A stretch of 61,836 nt of DNA from Hofstenia miamia. Taxonomy: Eukaryota > Xenacoelomorpha > Acoela. The notes beneath the pieces were generated by a model, which worked only from the letters and a program-made list of their open reading frames with translations, searched no databases and was not told where the DNA came from. The position numbers and the translations under genes were made by a program. The stretch spans positions 4,492,896 to 4,554,731 of the forward strand of contig SCFE01000004.1 of NCBI GenBank assembly GCA_004352715.1, given 5' to 3'. The stretch's first letter is position 1, and each line of letters opens with the position of its first letter. Below are positions 47,601 through 58,404 of this stretch, piece by piece.

Positions 47601-50600
47601 AAAAACAATTTTTTTCGGATTTTAGTCTGCTTTTTCAAACTTTTTGTCATGGTAAGTAATCGATATCTGTTTGGCGGGTAGGCTAGTATCATAAATGATG
47701 AGGAGCTGATCTGGAGATATTCGTTTTCCCACTATTGAATTATGTTTTATTAAATTGATTTTGATCTTAAAGCATGCCAAATATTTTTGAAGTAAGTTGT
47801 TATATCTACCATAGTTGGAATCGGTTCGGGAAAACCGACGGTTCGGTTCGGTTTCGGGTACAAAATCCCTGAGAAATTGGGTAAGCCCACATGTTCCGGG
47901 AAAACTCTAGCTACTTTAAAGTGCATTAAGAAAGAATTGTCACTGCTTGTATTAACAAAAATAGTAGACAATCAGTTCTAATATTCACTAGATTTTTTTC
48001 CTATCAGGAAGCAACCGACGAGTGGGATTTAATATTATAAGCAGTGCATTAAATGTCTAAAAAGGGAACAATACATTATCATTCATTTGAAATTTTGAAG
48101 GTCACTTTGCCGTCCGGCATTTCGGGTAGGATTCGTATAAGATGTTGTGCATTTTGGGAAATTTTGGGTACATTCGGTTTCGAATATGTGTTTAAAAAAT
48201 CGTTTCGGTTTCGGTTCCAAATGCTGTACCCGATTCCAACTGTGCTATCTCCAGGCCCAAATTTAGGAAAATGGGTGTTGTCTACATATATATTCGGGTC
48301 GTTTCCAAGAAATTTGACCCGCTCCCTGTGCTATTTCTGTTAAAACAAAATTCAGTTCTTTTAATTGTGTGTTGAAAATACATGAAATACCCCGAAATAC
48401 TATCAATTCCATAATCAAACGCCATTAATGGGATTTACAAACTGAAGCATACTTGAAAATATTTAGACAAACACAAGCTTTCGCAACTCTGCAAGCAGAA
48501 GAAGATGCAGCTGTAAAGCTTATCCAGGAAAGAGAAGAGGCTCTCTTGAAATTAGAGGTTTGTTGTTTCAAATGATTTTGATATGGTGCACTTTATTTAG
48601 TCAGATATTGTTGGAATTAATGAACTATTTAAAGAGGTTGCCCAAATGGTAAATGAGCAAGGAGAGAAAATAGGTAGGGGTTTCATATACTACTTATTAA
48701 AAACATTTTTTAACCTAATAATTGTCATTGAAATATGTTATACAAATAAATAAATTTGTCTAGATGTAATTGAAGAACAAATTGAAGACACCAATGTTGC
48801 AGTTGAGGAGGCAAATACTGATCTTAAACAAGCTGTTGTGTATAAGGTAATTTTTTAAATATACATCTAATGGGGAAGACTTATATAATTTCTTTGTTTT
48901 TCAGCTGTTTGTCTGCTTGCTTATCAATTCATATAGAATTGTAATACACCTGCAAATATTGTTGTTGTTGACAGGTTTCTCTAAAAAAACTTGTTATATT
49001 TTCAAACCCAACATAATATTGAAAATTTTGCTCAGTATTAATCCCCTAGTTATAAGCGCGGATATCTTTGATATGAAACGCCAATTCCTAAGTATTAAGT
49101 ACATAAATGGTTTATTGAAAGCAAATTTTTAAGTATTCTCGCGAGGGCTAATTCACACAATGCTTACTGATGTGTGTGTTGNCGCACTCATCAGTTATCC
49201 AAACATCTTCAAAAGTGTAGTCTTTCCAATCTTTCACGAAATTTAATCTTTTTTCTTGATGTTCTTTTGTAATCAGAAATCGATTTTTTCTGCCAATTTT
49301 TGTAACTCCACTTTTTTTCAGTGTTCTCTGAACTGTGGTTTCATGCACAGAGATTTCGGCTTCAGTTTGAAGTCAGTTTGCAATTTTTTTCCCAGAAATA
49401 TAGGGATTTTTGAGAGCAATTGCGACTGTTTTCTGAATGAATTTTCCAATAATTTTTCGAGGGCGTCCACTTCCTTTTCTTCTTTTGAGAGATTTTTTCA
49501 GCTTTCGAAAATAAGTTGATCGAGAAATTTGCGATGTCGCAAAGGCGTTTTCAAGCTGTTTCAACGTTTCCATTCCGAAGAAATCAAGTAGAAACTTTGC
49601 AAAGCAAAACAATTTGTTTGGTAAGTGTTTTCAAATAATTACGAAGTACCAGTTTAATTAATTAACTTTTTTGTTTGACGATTTTAAAGTTTACAAAATT
49701 CTCGTTGTCTTTTATTTTTATAGTTTTCCTCTAAAACGTCTCAATACGTTTCCACAAAGCATTAAAAAAATAGGTGCTCAGTCTCATTTTTTTTGCAGCC
49801 AGTTATATTAAGTACATTAAGTGGGTTAATGAAAGCAAATTTTTAGTTATTCTCTCGAGGGATAATTCACACAATGCTTACTGATGTGTGTGTTTGTAGA
49901 TTTTACGGTAGAATTTATTTCTGAATACTTTACTACAACAAAGTAAACACTTAAAATCACCAAGGTATTGACTCAAGTTCTTATGACGAACATCGAATGA
50001 TACCTCGTTAAAATGTAATACATTTAAGTAAATTTTCTAGTGTAAACCATATAATTCAGAATCACTTAAGGTATGTTAAAAATCAACATTTTCATAGTCA
50101 AATTGACTATCAATATATACTGCATACTTGTGTGTACTATTTTTTTCTAATTGCATGTTCAAGTAAGGGGAAAATGGTTCTCCCATAAATTGTAAACAAA
50201 CTTCATCTACTAATTCTGCGTCTAACATATTTGCGAATCTTTTCATAAAGTTAGTTCTAGTACTCTATCTATTATATAAAGGGCAAAATGTGTGTGTTTG
50301 TCCGCTTATAACTCAGAAATCTTTAGACCTAGATACCAACATCATATATTTTTGTAACCCATATGACCTCCTGAAGGTTTTAGGCACATTTAGTCAATGA
50401 CTTAATTAGTGAACTAATTATTGACCTAAGTGTTCCCATACTTCATTTCTTTATATACGTCATGAAATTGAGATTTAGGCAATATGAGCTACAAACACTT
50501 TACTATACATTAGTCATGCCCTCGTGAATATATTGTTTGGTTTGGGGAAGTTCCTCGAAATCCTTCTTGCTGCTCTTAGATAAAGTTCAGAAAATGCTGT

Positions 50601-51087
50601 ACGCCTTCAACATAATATGATTTAGATTATGATACAACCAAAATCATTTATTACTAGCAACGAAAAAATACTCTAACGGAATTCCTCCCCGTTCCTAAAC
50701 GGAAATCTTATGCCATTTCCAAGCGTTTCAATGCTGAATAAAAGTGAACTGAATAATATATTTTTTGTAGTTTACTGTTCACCAAACCATATTTTAACTA
50801 GGCTACCAATGAAGAGTTTCGAGCAGACTTATAAAATACTTTATTAGAAATATTGTCATCATGTAACTTGGTATTCCACATATTAGTTATTCTTCAATAG
50901 TATTTATAGGACTTCAAATATTCTGAGAATACATTCGTTCCCTTCTAAGCATTCCAGCGACTATATTTCTATATTTAATAATAATTTTTAGAAAGCTGCT
51001 GGAAGGAAGAAGATTTATATCCTTTGCATTTTGATTGCAGTCTTGGTGACAGTTGGAGTGGTCATATTAATTGTTAAATTAGTTTAG
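41617..51087 (+). CDS. Qa-SNARE syntaxin, STX7/STX12-like (8 coding exons, 245 aa)
   Basis: Joined exons 41617-41680, 42744-42898, 47117-47248, 47295-47338, 48467-48557, 48601-48673, 48764-48846 and 50992-51087 keep frame through all seven GT..AG introns and give 245 residues; STX7/STX12 are about 260-276. Residues 1 to about 115 are helical and fit the Habc regulatory domain. Residues about 145-215 are the SNARE motif, with the zero-layer Gln182 in the NEQGEKID block that marks Qa syntaxins. Residues 222-242 form a single C-terminal membrane anchor after a basic GRKK. Such proteins sit on endosomes or lysosomes and pair with Qb, Qc and R SNAREs to drive membrane fusion. TAA at 41596, in frame, sets ATG 41617 as start. 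All exons are intact, so it looks functional. The choice between STX7 and STX12 orthology needs a tree. Confidence 0.9.
42744..42898 (+). CDS. syntaxin exon 2
   Basis: The acceptor is TTTTTTATAG; the donor is GTCAGT at 42899. Encodes residues 22-73 (Habc, second helix), ending in phase 0. Intron 2 is about 4.2 kb, including a 133-N gap. Confidence 0.85.
42899..44130. other. syntaxin intron 2, first part; gap 42939-43071
   Basis: A CT-rich stretch runs into the N gap, followed by (TA)n at 43072-43083. At 43542 the sequence CAGAGGTGGACATGGGC resembles the CAGAG-type MITE ends seen near 57-58 kb, but no partner end is visible. A 98-codon frame at 43742-44038 has no motif. Confidence 0.45.
44131..44300 (+). 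repeat. interspersed repeat pair, copy 2
   Basis: Partner of 34991-35130; see there. Lies in syntaxin intron 2. Confidence 0.5.
44562..45524. mobile_element. 963-bp DNA element with TIRs of about 105 bp, in syntaxin intron 2
   Basis: The left arm 44562-44673 and right arm 45417-45524 are inverted copies at about 85 percent identity. The ends are CCCTAGTAACAC and GTGTTACTAGGG. Within each arm GTCTTTTGGACG recurs inverted as CGTCCAAAAGAC, giving a nested subterminal palindrome. The interior is AT-rich and non-coding. No convincing target duplication was found. It is a MITE or foldback of unassigned superfamily. Confidence 0.85.
45525..47116. other. syntaxin intron 2, last part, no gene seen
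   Basis: AT-rich intron sequence. A short (TA)n lies near 46784-46796. No other feature supported. Confidence 0.45.
47117..47248 (+). CDS. syntaxin exon 3
   Basis: Encodes residues 74-117 (third Habc helix). The donor is GTACGA at 47249. The following intron is only 46 nt, with a CTAAC branch-like site and a T-rich tract before TAG. Reading through it hits TAA at 47279. Confidence 0.85.
47295..47338 (+). CDS. syntaxin exon 4 (44 nt)
   Basis: Polar linker residues 118-131 plus two bases; acceptor TTTTTAG, donor GTAAGT at 47339. Its phase matches exon 5 exactly. Intron 4 (47339-48466) holds a MITE. Confidence 0.8.
47802..48252. mobile_element. hAT-like MITE in syntaxin intron 4
   Basis: The element spans 47810-48244. 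It begins CATAGTTGGAATCGG and ends CCGATTCCAACTGTG (inverted, one mismatch). Flanks ATATCTAC (47802-47809) and CTATCTCC (48245-48252) agree at 6 of 8, a possible decayed 8-bp duplication. The interior next to each end is rich in CGGTTTCGG/CCGAAACCG phrases. Confidence 0.65.
48467..48557 (+). CDS. syntaxin exon 5
   Basis: Completes Val132 and encodes residues to Glu162, including the QEREEALLKLE start of the SNARE motif. The donor is GTTTGT; intron 5 is only 43 nt (48558-48600) and has an in-frame TGA if retained. Confidence 0.88.
48601..48673 (+). CDS. syntaxin exon 6 (SNARE core)
   Basis: Residues 163-186 with the zero-layer Gln182. Intron 6 is 90 nt. Confidence 0.9.
48764..48846 (+). CDS. 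syntaxin exon 7
   Basis: Residues 187-214, the C-terminal half of the SNARE helix. The donor is GTAATT at 48847. Intron 7 runs to 50991 and contains a Tc1 half-copy and a scaffold join. Confidence 0.9.
49091..49896. repeat. 91-bp duplicated flank around a single-N join (empty and filled Tc1 site)
   Basis: 49091-49181 and 49805-49896 are about 90 percent identical. Between them are one N (49182) and a Tc1 half-copy. In the left copy AGTATTAAGTAC is uninterrupted. In the right copy the Tc1 end abuts TATTAAGTAC. The pair therefore looks like the two alleles of one site. Confidence 0.75.
49183..49805 (-). mobile_element. Tc1-type transposon, copy 3, 5' half only (reverse)
   Basis: On the minus strand this holds the left TIR (TAACTGGCTGC, A8, TGAGACT) and the transposase up to the first catalytic Asp (WITDEC), then breaks at the N. 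Relative to the copy at 53208 it lacks five codons (IRQGE) and has a TGA in place of an Arg codon at about 49373, so this allele is inactive. Confidence 0.9.
49897..50991. other. syntaxin intron 7, distal part
   Basis: No gene. At 50275-50310 the phrase ATAAAGGGCAAAATGTGTG followed by TTTGTCCG resembles ends of small dispersed elements in other animals. I could not find a partner end. Confidence 0.35.
50992..51087 (+). CDS. syntaxin exon 8 (membrane anchor and stop)
   Basis: Encodes KAAGRKK followed by a hydrophobic helix (residues 222-242), ending KLV-stop at 51085-51087. An ATTAAA at 51144-51149 is a possible weak polyadenylation signal. Confidence 0.9.
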   Translation, partial: KAAGRKKIYILCILIAVLVTVGVVILIVKLV

Positions 51088-53205
51088 CTTTATAAAGTTT
51101 TAAGTTGATAAGTTTTGTATCTAAATATAATTTAGAAAATAGTATTAAATGTGTTAGCAATGGTATTTCTTACGTTCTTTCACCTAAATTAGATTGCTAA
51201 AATACGTTTTGTGCAATCTTATGATTGAAGTATTATTTCCCTATTGAGGCCAGGATGAAAAAACTTAATTACGACATACTACAAACACCGCCTTGTGATA
51301 TGCAGTGGAACTTACTAAAATAAGGCCAACAAAGCACTTCTCACAGGGTAACAATTGATGTAAGTTGTTTTAAGATTATTAGATTCAATGAATCAGTATT
51401 CTAAACATTTACAGTTAATGTTGTTTAAAACAATATTAAAAAATGAGGGCATTCACAGTAAACAATACATATGCTGCAATTTTTTAATTTAGTCATCAGC
51501 TATAGATTAGAAAGTTTGAATGCTAAGGACGTATATCTAAACTTTATAATTTTAGATGCATTTTAAAAAGTTTTTTGCAATTTGTTACTTGTAAGTCCAG
51601 AACTTGTTCAAAAGACTCTTAAGAATCCATTTACTCCCTATTTGTTTAAAGGCAAATGCAATGGTTTAAGGTTTCAAAAATTGAAATTTCCTCTTATATA
51701 GGTGTGAATTCTATGATTTGAAAATATTTTTGTGAGCAAAAATGATTCAGTGATCTCATTGAACTGGCTTATTACTACCATATTCAACTATTGCAATTTT
51801 TGATGAATCTCAATTGAACAAGCAATTAATTTTAATAATAATCGTTATTTTGGTGTTAAAATTTTATGAAATTATATATATATATATTTCATTATTGTAG
51901 TGAACTTGTATTTGAAAAATCTAATTGGAAATTCAAACTATTTGGCTATGGTTATTTCTAAACTTTCCCAAATATTTCAAGGAGTGCCATGTGGCGACAT
52001 TTCTCGAGCTATAACCTATACCACACCACAAAAATGTTTACAAATCCACACTAAGTCCAGACCACACCAGAGGATTGCAAATTTGCCACACAACATTTTT
52101 GACCAAACTGGTAAATATATCAGTACAAAGCATTGTAGACACTCAAGATTTTATGTATATTTTAAAATATTATACATAAAATTATGACAAAATTTGAAAA
52201 ATTAACCATCTCCTCAGTGACGATAAAAATATAAAAATATATCATTCACATGCAGAGAACAATTAATATATAATCAAGGTAAATTTAAACTCATGATGCT
52301 CAAATTGAAAAAATCGCCCATAAATGGGTCGCACAATTTGATAAACCATATTCGTTTATCAATTCCTTAATTCGAAATTTAGCTATTGTTTTAAAAAATT
52401 GGTAAAATTAACTACTTATTTCAAAAACTTATTAATTATAATAATTTTAAAGTTAAGTATTAAATTGTTGTTAGCCCAATAACTTTTTAAAAATGATTTT
52501 ACAACTTTTGTAATGCTTCGAGTTTATGGTTAAATATAAACTATTAAGGCTCAGAAACAAATAAGTTAATATTTAAAACTCAGTTTGCACTATAATCGCT
52601 CATTTGAACGTTAAGTTTAGTTGAAGCAATTGAAGTAATTTGATTGGCTGAATTGCGATGCAAAAACATTTTAACAATACGGCAATTATGATCGAGAATC
52701 CTTTATTGATTTATTTTAGTTTATTATTGAATTCAACGCGATTGCAGTTACTTACAACTAAAATGCACTATAGTTAACGTTAGCAGAGCGCGATTGCACC
52801 CATTCTTTCCATTTTGTTATCATTTTATTAGCAAGTAAAAGCTTGCTTACTATTATAATAATGTGAAAAATAGCTATTTATAGGAAATTTCCTCATTATA
52901 GGAAATCTCAACATATATACAAAAGTTGACGTTGATTCAAATGTAAATGTAATTGGGACCTGGCATGGTCTACTTCTTCGTATTATTAAAAAAGATTCAC
53001 ATTCGAAAATTCAAGGATTCACAAAATTTCACGAATTTAAACTCGAAAATTTCTCAAAATCACACTTCTTAAAATAAAAAATGACTTTCAATGAACAGTC
53101 GCATTTCCTAATTAATATGCAATGATCTAGCTTGGTATTGTTTTGGACGCCTAAGCATTGTGAACACATTAAAAAACTCAAATATGTGGTAATTTTTATA
53201 TTATA
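51088..53205. other. downstream of the syntaxin gene, no gene seen
   Basis: AT-rich sequence. A 95-codon frame at 51900-52187 has no motif. A short (TA)n tract lies near 51875-51889. Confidence 0.45.
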
Positions 53206-54501
53206 TATAGTTGGCTGCAAAAAAAATGAGACTGAACACCTATTTTTTCACGCTTTGTGGAAACGTATTGAGACGTTTTAGAGGAAAACTATAAAATAAA
53301 AGACAACGAGAATTTTGTGAACTTTAAAATGGTCAAACAAAAAAGTTAATTAATTAAACTGGTACTTCGTAATTATTTGAAAACACTTACCAAACAAATT
53401 GTTTTGCTTTGCAAAGTTTCTACTTGATTTCTTCGGAATGGAAACGTTGGAACAGCTTGAAAACGCCTTTGCGACATCGCAAATTTCTCGATCAACTTAT
53501 TTTCGAAAGCTGAAAAAAATTCGACAAGGAGAATCTCTCAAAAGAAGAAAAGGAAGTGGACGCCCTCGAAAAATTATTGGAAAATTCATTCAGAAAACAG
53601 TCGCAATTGCTCTCAAAAATCCCTATATTTCTGGGAAAAAAATTGCAAACCGACTTCAAACTGAAGCCGACATCTCTGTGCATGAAACCACAGTTCAGAG
53701 AACACTGAAAAAAAGTGGAGTTACAAAAATTGGCAGAAAAAATCGACTTCTGATTACAAAAGAACATCAAGAAAAAAGATTAAATTTCGTGAAAGATTGG
53801 AAAGACTACTTTTGAAGATGTTTGGATAACTGATGAGTGCGTATTTCAACTACACAGAAACAAAGTACAAATGTGGTCGTCAAAGAAATGTCCAAGACCA
53901 ACAAAAGCGGTTCCACATTTCGACCAAAAAATTATGGTTTGGGGAGCACTTTCCTATCGTGGGTTTTATTTGAAAATTTTAGACGGAAAAGCCACAATCG
54001 ACAGTCAAAGATATTGCCAAATTATAGCTGAATTTATGCCTTATGCTGATGCTTTATATGATGATGGATGGATACTCCAACAGGACGGAGCAACCCCGCA
54101 CACGTCAGCAAAGACAAAAAATTGGTTTTCTGAAAATAATATCCAGTTTTTGCAATGGCCACTAAGTTTTGCGGATCTTTCTCCAATCGAAAACGTGTGG
54201 CAGATATTGAAAAATGACGTTGAGAAGAAAAATCCGAAAAATATATCCCATTTAAAAGAATAAATTCAAGAAAGTGAACACATTTTGACATCCGAAATGA
54301 AGTCCAATTTAATGAAATTAGTTTCAGTTCGTTTGAATGAAGTTATTTCTACAGGAGGAAAACAAATTAGACTTTGATGCTTTTTACTTATAGTCCTTTT
54401 TAAAGTATCTTTAAAATCTTACCTTTCTTGAGTTGTTACGTTCAGTAGTTCAAAAGTAATATGCCTTTTTTCTAGTCTCATTTTTTTTGCAGCCAACTAT
54501 A
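53206..54501 (+). mobile_element. Tc1-type transposon, copy 2, end to end (1292 bp)
   Basis: The element spans 53208-54499, flanked by TA at 53206-53207 and 54500-54501. A 26-bp perfect TIR starts TAGTTGGCTGC, then A8, then TGAGACT, and is inverted exactly at the right end. It carries one transposase gene (53438-54377) and short leader and trailer regions. Two further copies (21491 and 49183) lie in this window. Near-identity over hundreds of bases indicates recent spread. Confidence 0.97.
53438..54377 (+). pseudogene. Tc1-family DD34E transposase, one frameshift and one nonsense
   Basis: Starts at ATG 53438 (METLEQLENAF). Residues about 10-50 form the paired-like helix-turn-helix, followed by a GRPRK motif and a second HTH. 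Catalytic residues are Asp in WITDEC, Asp in LQQDGATPH and Glu in SPIENVW, with 34 residues between the last two. A 2-bp loss at about 53806-53810 (compare the copy at 49183) shifts the frame and stops it at 53815. TAA at about 54261-54263 is a second lesion. With both ignored, the coding length is about 313 codons, close to the family norm. The protein would bind the TIRs and perform cut-and-paste at TA; this copy cannot. It could be mobilised by an intact relative. Confidence 0.93.
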
Positions 54502-55165
54502 TCACATAGTGTAGAAATGCATGTCAGAGATGGAAACGGCTGCCTGCATTTGCTTTTAAATTTCATGAAATGCCTGTAAAATACCTGCCAAATTATAAAA
54601 AAAATTCTTGTCTTATTAATAGGGAAAATTGTCCTTAATTCCTATAATAATCTTAAGTTCGAAAATATTTTATAGCATGAACAATCTACAGTATTGCTAT
54701 TAGAATAATAATTAAATTTATTTTCTGAGATTTCTAATAAATTTTCCAATAAACTGCGTTGTTCTGCTTTTTGACATGGTAAATTTACTTCAGTTTCTTA
54801 TGAAACTTACTAGTAATATTAACAGAAGCTGTTTATAATACTGAAAGTGTAATTTATGGAACTTATACTTGAAATTTAAAAGACCACTTACAAATAAAGC
54901 AACTTGAACCCTGATATTTTAATAATTCTGGAAGGAATGCTCAAAAGAAATTTGAAGGATGCAAAGACATTTAAATACAAATGTCATTTGGCACACCGTA
55001 CTAAAGGAGCGACTATGGTTAGTTTTAACGAAATATTTTTTAAATATTATTTGTGTACTTGTAAGTTATTCAATGCTAAGCGGGGTCAAATGCCAGAGCA
55101 ATATGAAACATAATGATTGATAATGCTACTCACTTAGTTTTATATTTTTTAACTGTCATTCAAAA
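54502..55165. other. spacer with one orphan MITE-like end
   Basis: CAGAGATGGAAACGG at 54525 matches the CAGAG-type ends at 57218 and 57847, but the opposite end is not visible. No gene. Confidence 0.4.
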
Positions 55166-56227
55166 TATAGGGAGTCCCAGAAGTAGTCTAAGGGTTTTAA
55201 TTGCCTCTCATTTTGGGACGGTGTTGATAATTTCCACAAAACTTTCCTCAAATATTTTATTGAATATGCCATGTTGTTTGCAATTCGAATGTTTGAAATC
55301 GATGAACTCATATTGTCGCTATGACCTTTCAAAGTGAAGGTACGATTTCGAGCACTTTCTATTTTTCAATTTTGTCTGCTTGCTATTACACTTGCGCATT
55401 ACAATAGCACTTTGCCTCCAGAACCAAGGAAAACATTGAAAAGTGACTCGAACATTCTCATTTGCCATTTTCAGGTGTTTGTAATTTTGATGTTTTATAA
55501 AAGTTTTTTTATTTTTTTTATTTTTTTATTTTTTATTTTTAACGTACTTTTACTTTGAAAGGTCATAGCGACAGTATTAGTTCATCGATTTCAAAATTTC
55601 AAATTGCAAACAAAATTGCATATTCAATAAATTATTTGAGAAATGTTTTCATCTCAAGAAATTTGAATCATTTTAATTGCACACCACTAAGCCGAGGAAA
55701 ACTAAATTGATTTGATTTAAAATAAGTGTTGTACGATAATTTAACTTGTAAGTTCAATACATGCTTTACAACAAAGTGAAGTAGCAAGATTTAAACAAGA
55801 AGGCTTAGTCAGTAATAAATCATTGTAGATGGTTTTATAGATTAATAGGTTTTGGTGTAAAACGTGTCTGAAAGAGACACTTTCAATTTTTCAATTGAAA
55901 AATCGACGCCGGGAATAAAATTTTTGAAAATTCTTGCAAGTTCTTTGAGATGAACGACATAATATGTAATAGTGAAATGTCAGGCAATACCTTCCTGACA
56001 AGGATTGATCGTAGATGCTTTTCTAGAGGGTGAGGAAACGTCAGAATTTATTACTCCATTTTCTCACTAATGTATTAACATAGGAAATTTCATACGCGTG
56101 AAATTGAAGATAATATTTCTCAGAATATTAAATGAACCTAATTTCTTCCTATGATGAAAATTATCAACACGGTTCAAAAATGAGAGCCAATTCAAACCCT
56201 TAGACTACTTCTGGGACACCCTGTATA
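55166..56227. mobile_element. foldback mariner-like element with an insertion in its right arm
   Basis: The element spans 55168-56225 with TA on both sides (55166-55167 and 56226-56227). Ends read AGGGAGTCCCAGAAGTAGTC on the left and, inverted, AGGGTGTCCCAGAAGTAGTC on the right. The left arm 55168-55340 is matched by two pieces of the right arm, about 55540-55680 and 56150-56225, separated by about 470 bp of inserted sequence. That insert encodes SEVARFKQEGLVSNKS (about 55778-55825), which resembles the N-terminal helix-turn-helix of Tc1/mariner transposases. The apex (about 55345-55540) is T-rich and non-coding. Confidence 0.7.
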
Positions 56228-57217
56228 CTAACAAATTAAAAACTGAAACGTTCACAATTTAACCTAATAAAGTTATGCAAAGAATTGATATATTGAAAAT
56301 ATCAAAATTGTGTTTTGTAGAAATATATTTATAATAGATTGAAATTTGCGTTATGAAGTATCAGCACTTTGCATCGCCATGTGCAATTTTATAGACTAGA
56401 ATAACTTTGATGCATGTATTATCAAATCACAAATTATGTCTACTTTCTGTGTTGAAAAAAATGAGTGGCGGGATTTAAAAATAACATGTGCTGCAAATGC
56501 AAAACACTGCAAAATCTACCTTCAAAAATTTGCATTGTTAGCCTAGCCTACTACAATGTCGTGTGATGCATATGCAATGCAATGTGAACATTTAAGGATA
56601 CTGCAAATACTTAGAACAAACGAAGAATTACCAATGAGAATAGATTTATAAAACATAATGTATCTGCATTTATATGTTGCAAAATGTATTAAATGTGTCG
56701 AAATTTAAAAAATATAAGTTTTTCGAAAATACTGCAGAAATTGAATAAATCCCTAAAAATCCTATATAATATGTCTATAATATGACTGTTAAAATAAAAT
56801 CAGTTCATTTCTTACTCAAACGTTATTGCGATTAGGCAAAGCAAGACTTACTATTGAAATAATTAGTCTTAGTATTTCTAACCTATATTATACGTTCATC
56901 ACTGAAGCTGGTTAAAAAAATTTTTGCCTCATAATTCTCCCAAGCCAAAATTTTACTCAGCACCACATCACATGTTGTGAGGTATGGGGATCCCTATTCC
57001 CACGGAGTATATAGTGCGTATTTAACCTTAAGCAGCCTGGGGATTTTTGAAAAATTTCATTATGGTATAAAATTTTTTTGAACGCTTATAGCTCAAAAAC
57101 TATTAATGGTGTGCTCAGTCTGAAAGCACCACATGATATAGGAGAGTTTCCTCTTTCATTTTTACTCTAAATCCGCGCGCTGGCTTTGTCCTTGCGACCT
57201 CTGCCTTGGGCGAGTTT
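56228..57217. other. spacer, no gene seen
   Basis: AT-rich sequence. No supported gene or RNA. Confidence 0.45.
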
Positions 57218-57719
57218 CAGAGCTGGAAGTGGTCTCTTTCCCGACCCTTTTTCGCCCACGGTCTTCCTCAGATGGCACTTTTGCAAAGAATATTGTCGTT
57301 ATGATTTCAACATCTTTGATAATTATCAAAATTCTGTTAACACTGGGTGTGCATTCAATAATGAAATACGACGTAATTATGTAATAAACCTAAATTATCA
57401 TTAATTAGGCAGTTAAAGTTACAAATACATTAAATGAGATACTTATATCTGATAAAATCAAATTGCTTTTGCCGAAGGTGATAATTATTGAGATTAGGCA
57501 AGTGTAATGAATGACTTGACTTTGATATTTAACCATTGTGTCGAATGATTTGAATGTTATTTATTATAAATTATTTATTTTATATATTTATTTATAAATA
57601 AAAAATGATAAATTGTATAAATTTGCATATTATTTTAGAAAATCTCGGACCAACAGGATCGCAATATTTGAGGACCGGACCATACTGACCCGGATTGGAC
57701 CTGGCCACTTCCAGCTCTG
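57218..57719. mobile_element. CAGAG-type MITE, 502 bp
   Basis: Begins CAGAGCTGGAAGTGG and ends with its exact inverse CCACTTCCAGCTCTG. The interior is AT-rich with an extreme TTTAT stretch near 57555-57600. No clear 8-bp duplication. The CAG..CTG ends suggest a hAT-type MITE. Confidence 0.75.
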
Positions 57720-57846
57720 CACCGAGGTAATTTTTTTTAGTAATGAGATTTCGGTTCATTTGCAATTCTGGCTATAGCTCACCCAATTCATAGATCTTAG
57801 ACTCGCTTCTGTTGCATCGAATGTTTTTGAGATTTATTACGTGGAC

Positions 57847-58374
57847 CAGAGATGGAAATGGACTGGGTTTTCCATGGGCTGTGTTGGGCCGTCATGTTTT
57901 AATTAATTAAATTAAAGTTAATGATTTTTTTCTATAACTAATAAATAAAATGGCCTTTTTTACATGTTTTTTTTGAAAAACTTTTGCAAATTAAGCAGTT
58001 TCCTCAAATAAATTACAAAAACAGTTCTTTGGCAATTGCATATTTTTGAAGGTTTACGACTACGTGAAAGTTAAATCTTATCTTAAATAAAACCACTATA
58101 GAATTACTTGGAAGCCCTACTATTAATGAGATCATGTTTACATGTTTTGACTTATCCAGTTTTTAGTTCTGAATGACATCAATGTAGAATAGAGAAATGA
58201 ATCATTATCATGAAAAACTACTTTAGATTGAACTTACCCATAACACACTTTTCCGGTAAAATTGCATCCAAAATTCATTTTTTAAAAACGGGTGATTCAA
58301 AATGGGCTACAGATTTGAAATTGATGGGCTGGGCTGGAAACTTTTTCAATGTACTCAGCCCATTTCCATCTTTG
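57847..58374. mobile_element. CAGAG-type MITE, 528 bp
   Basis: Begins CAGAGATGGAAATGG and ends CCATTTCCATCTTTG (one mismatch). Next to the ends are inverted GGGCTG/CAGCCC phrases. It lies 127 bp from the related element at 57218. Flanking 8-mers do not match. Confidence 0.7.
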
Positions 58375-58404
58375 CCTTATAGTAAATATGTGATCTAAAT
58401 ATAT

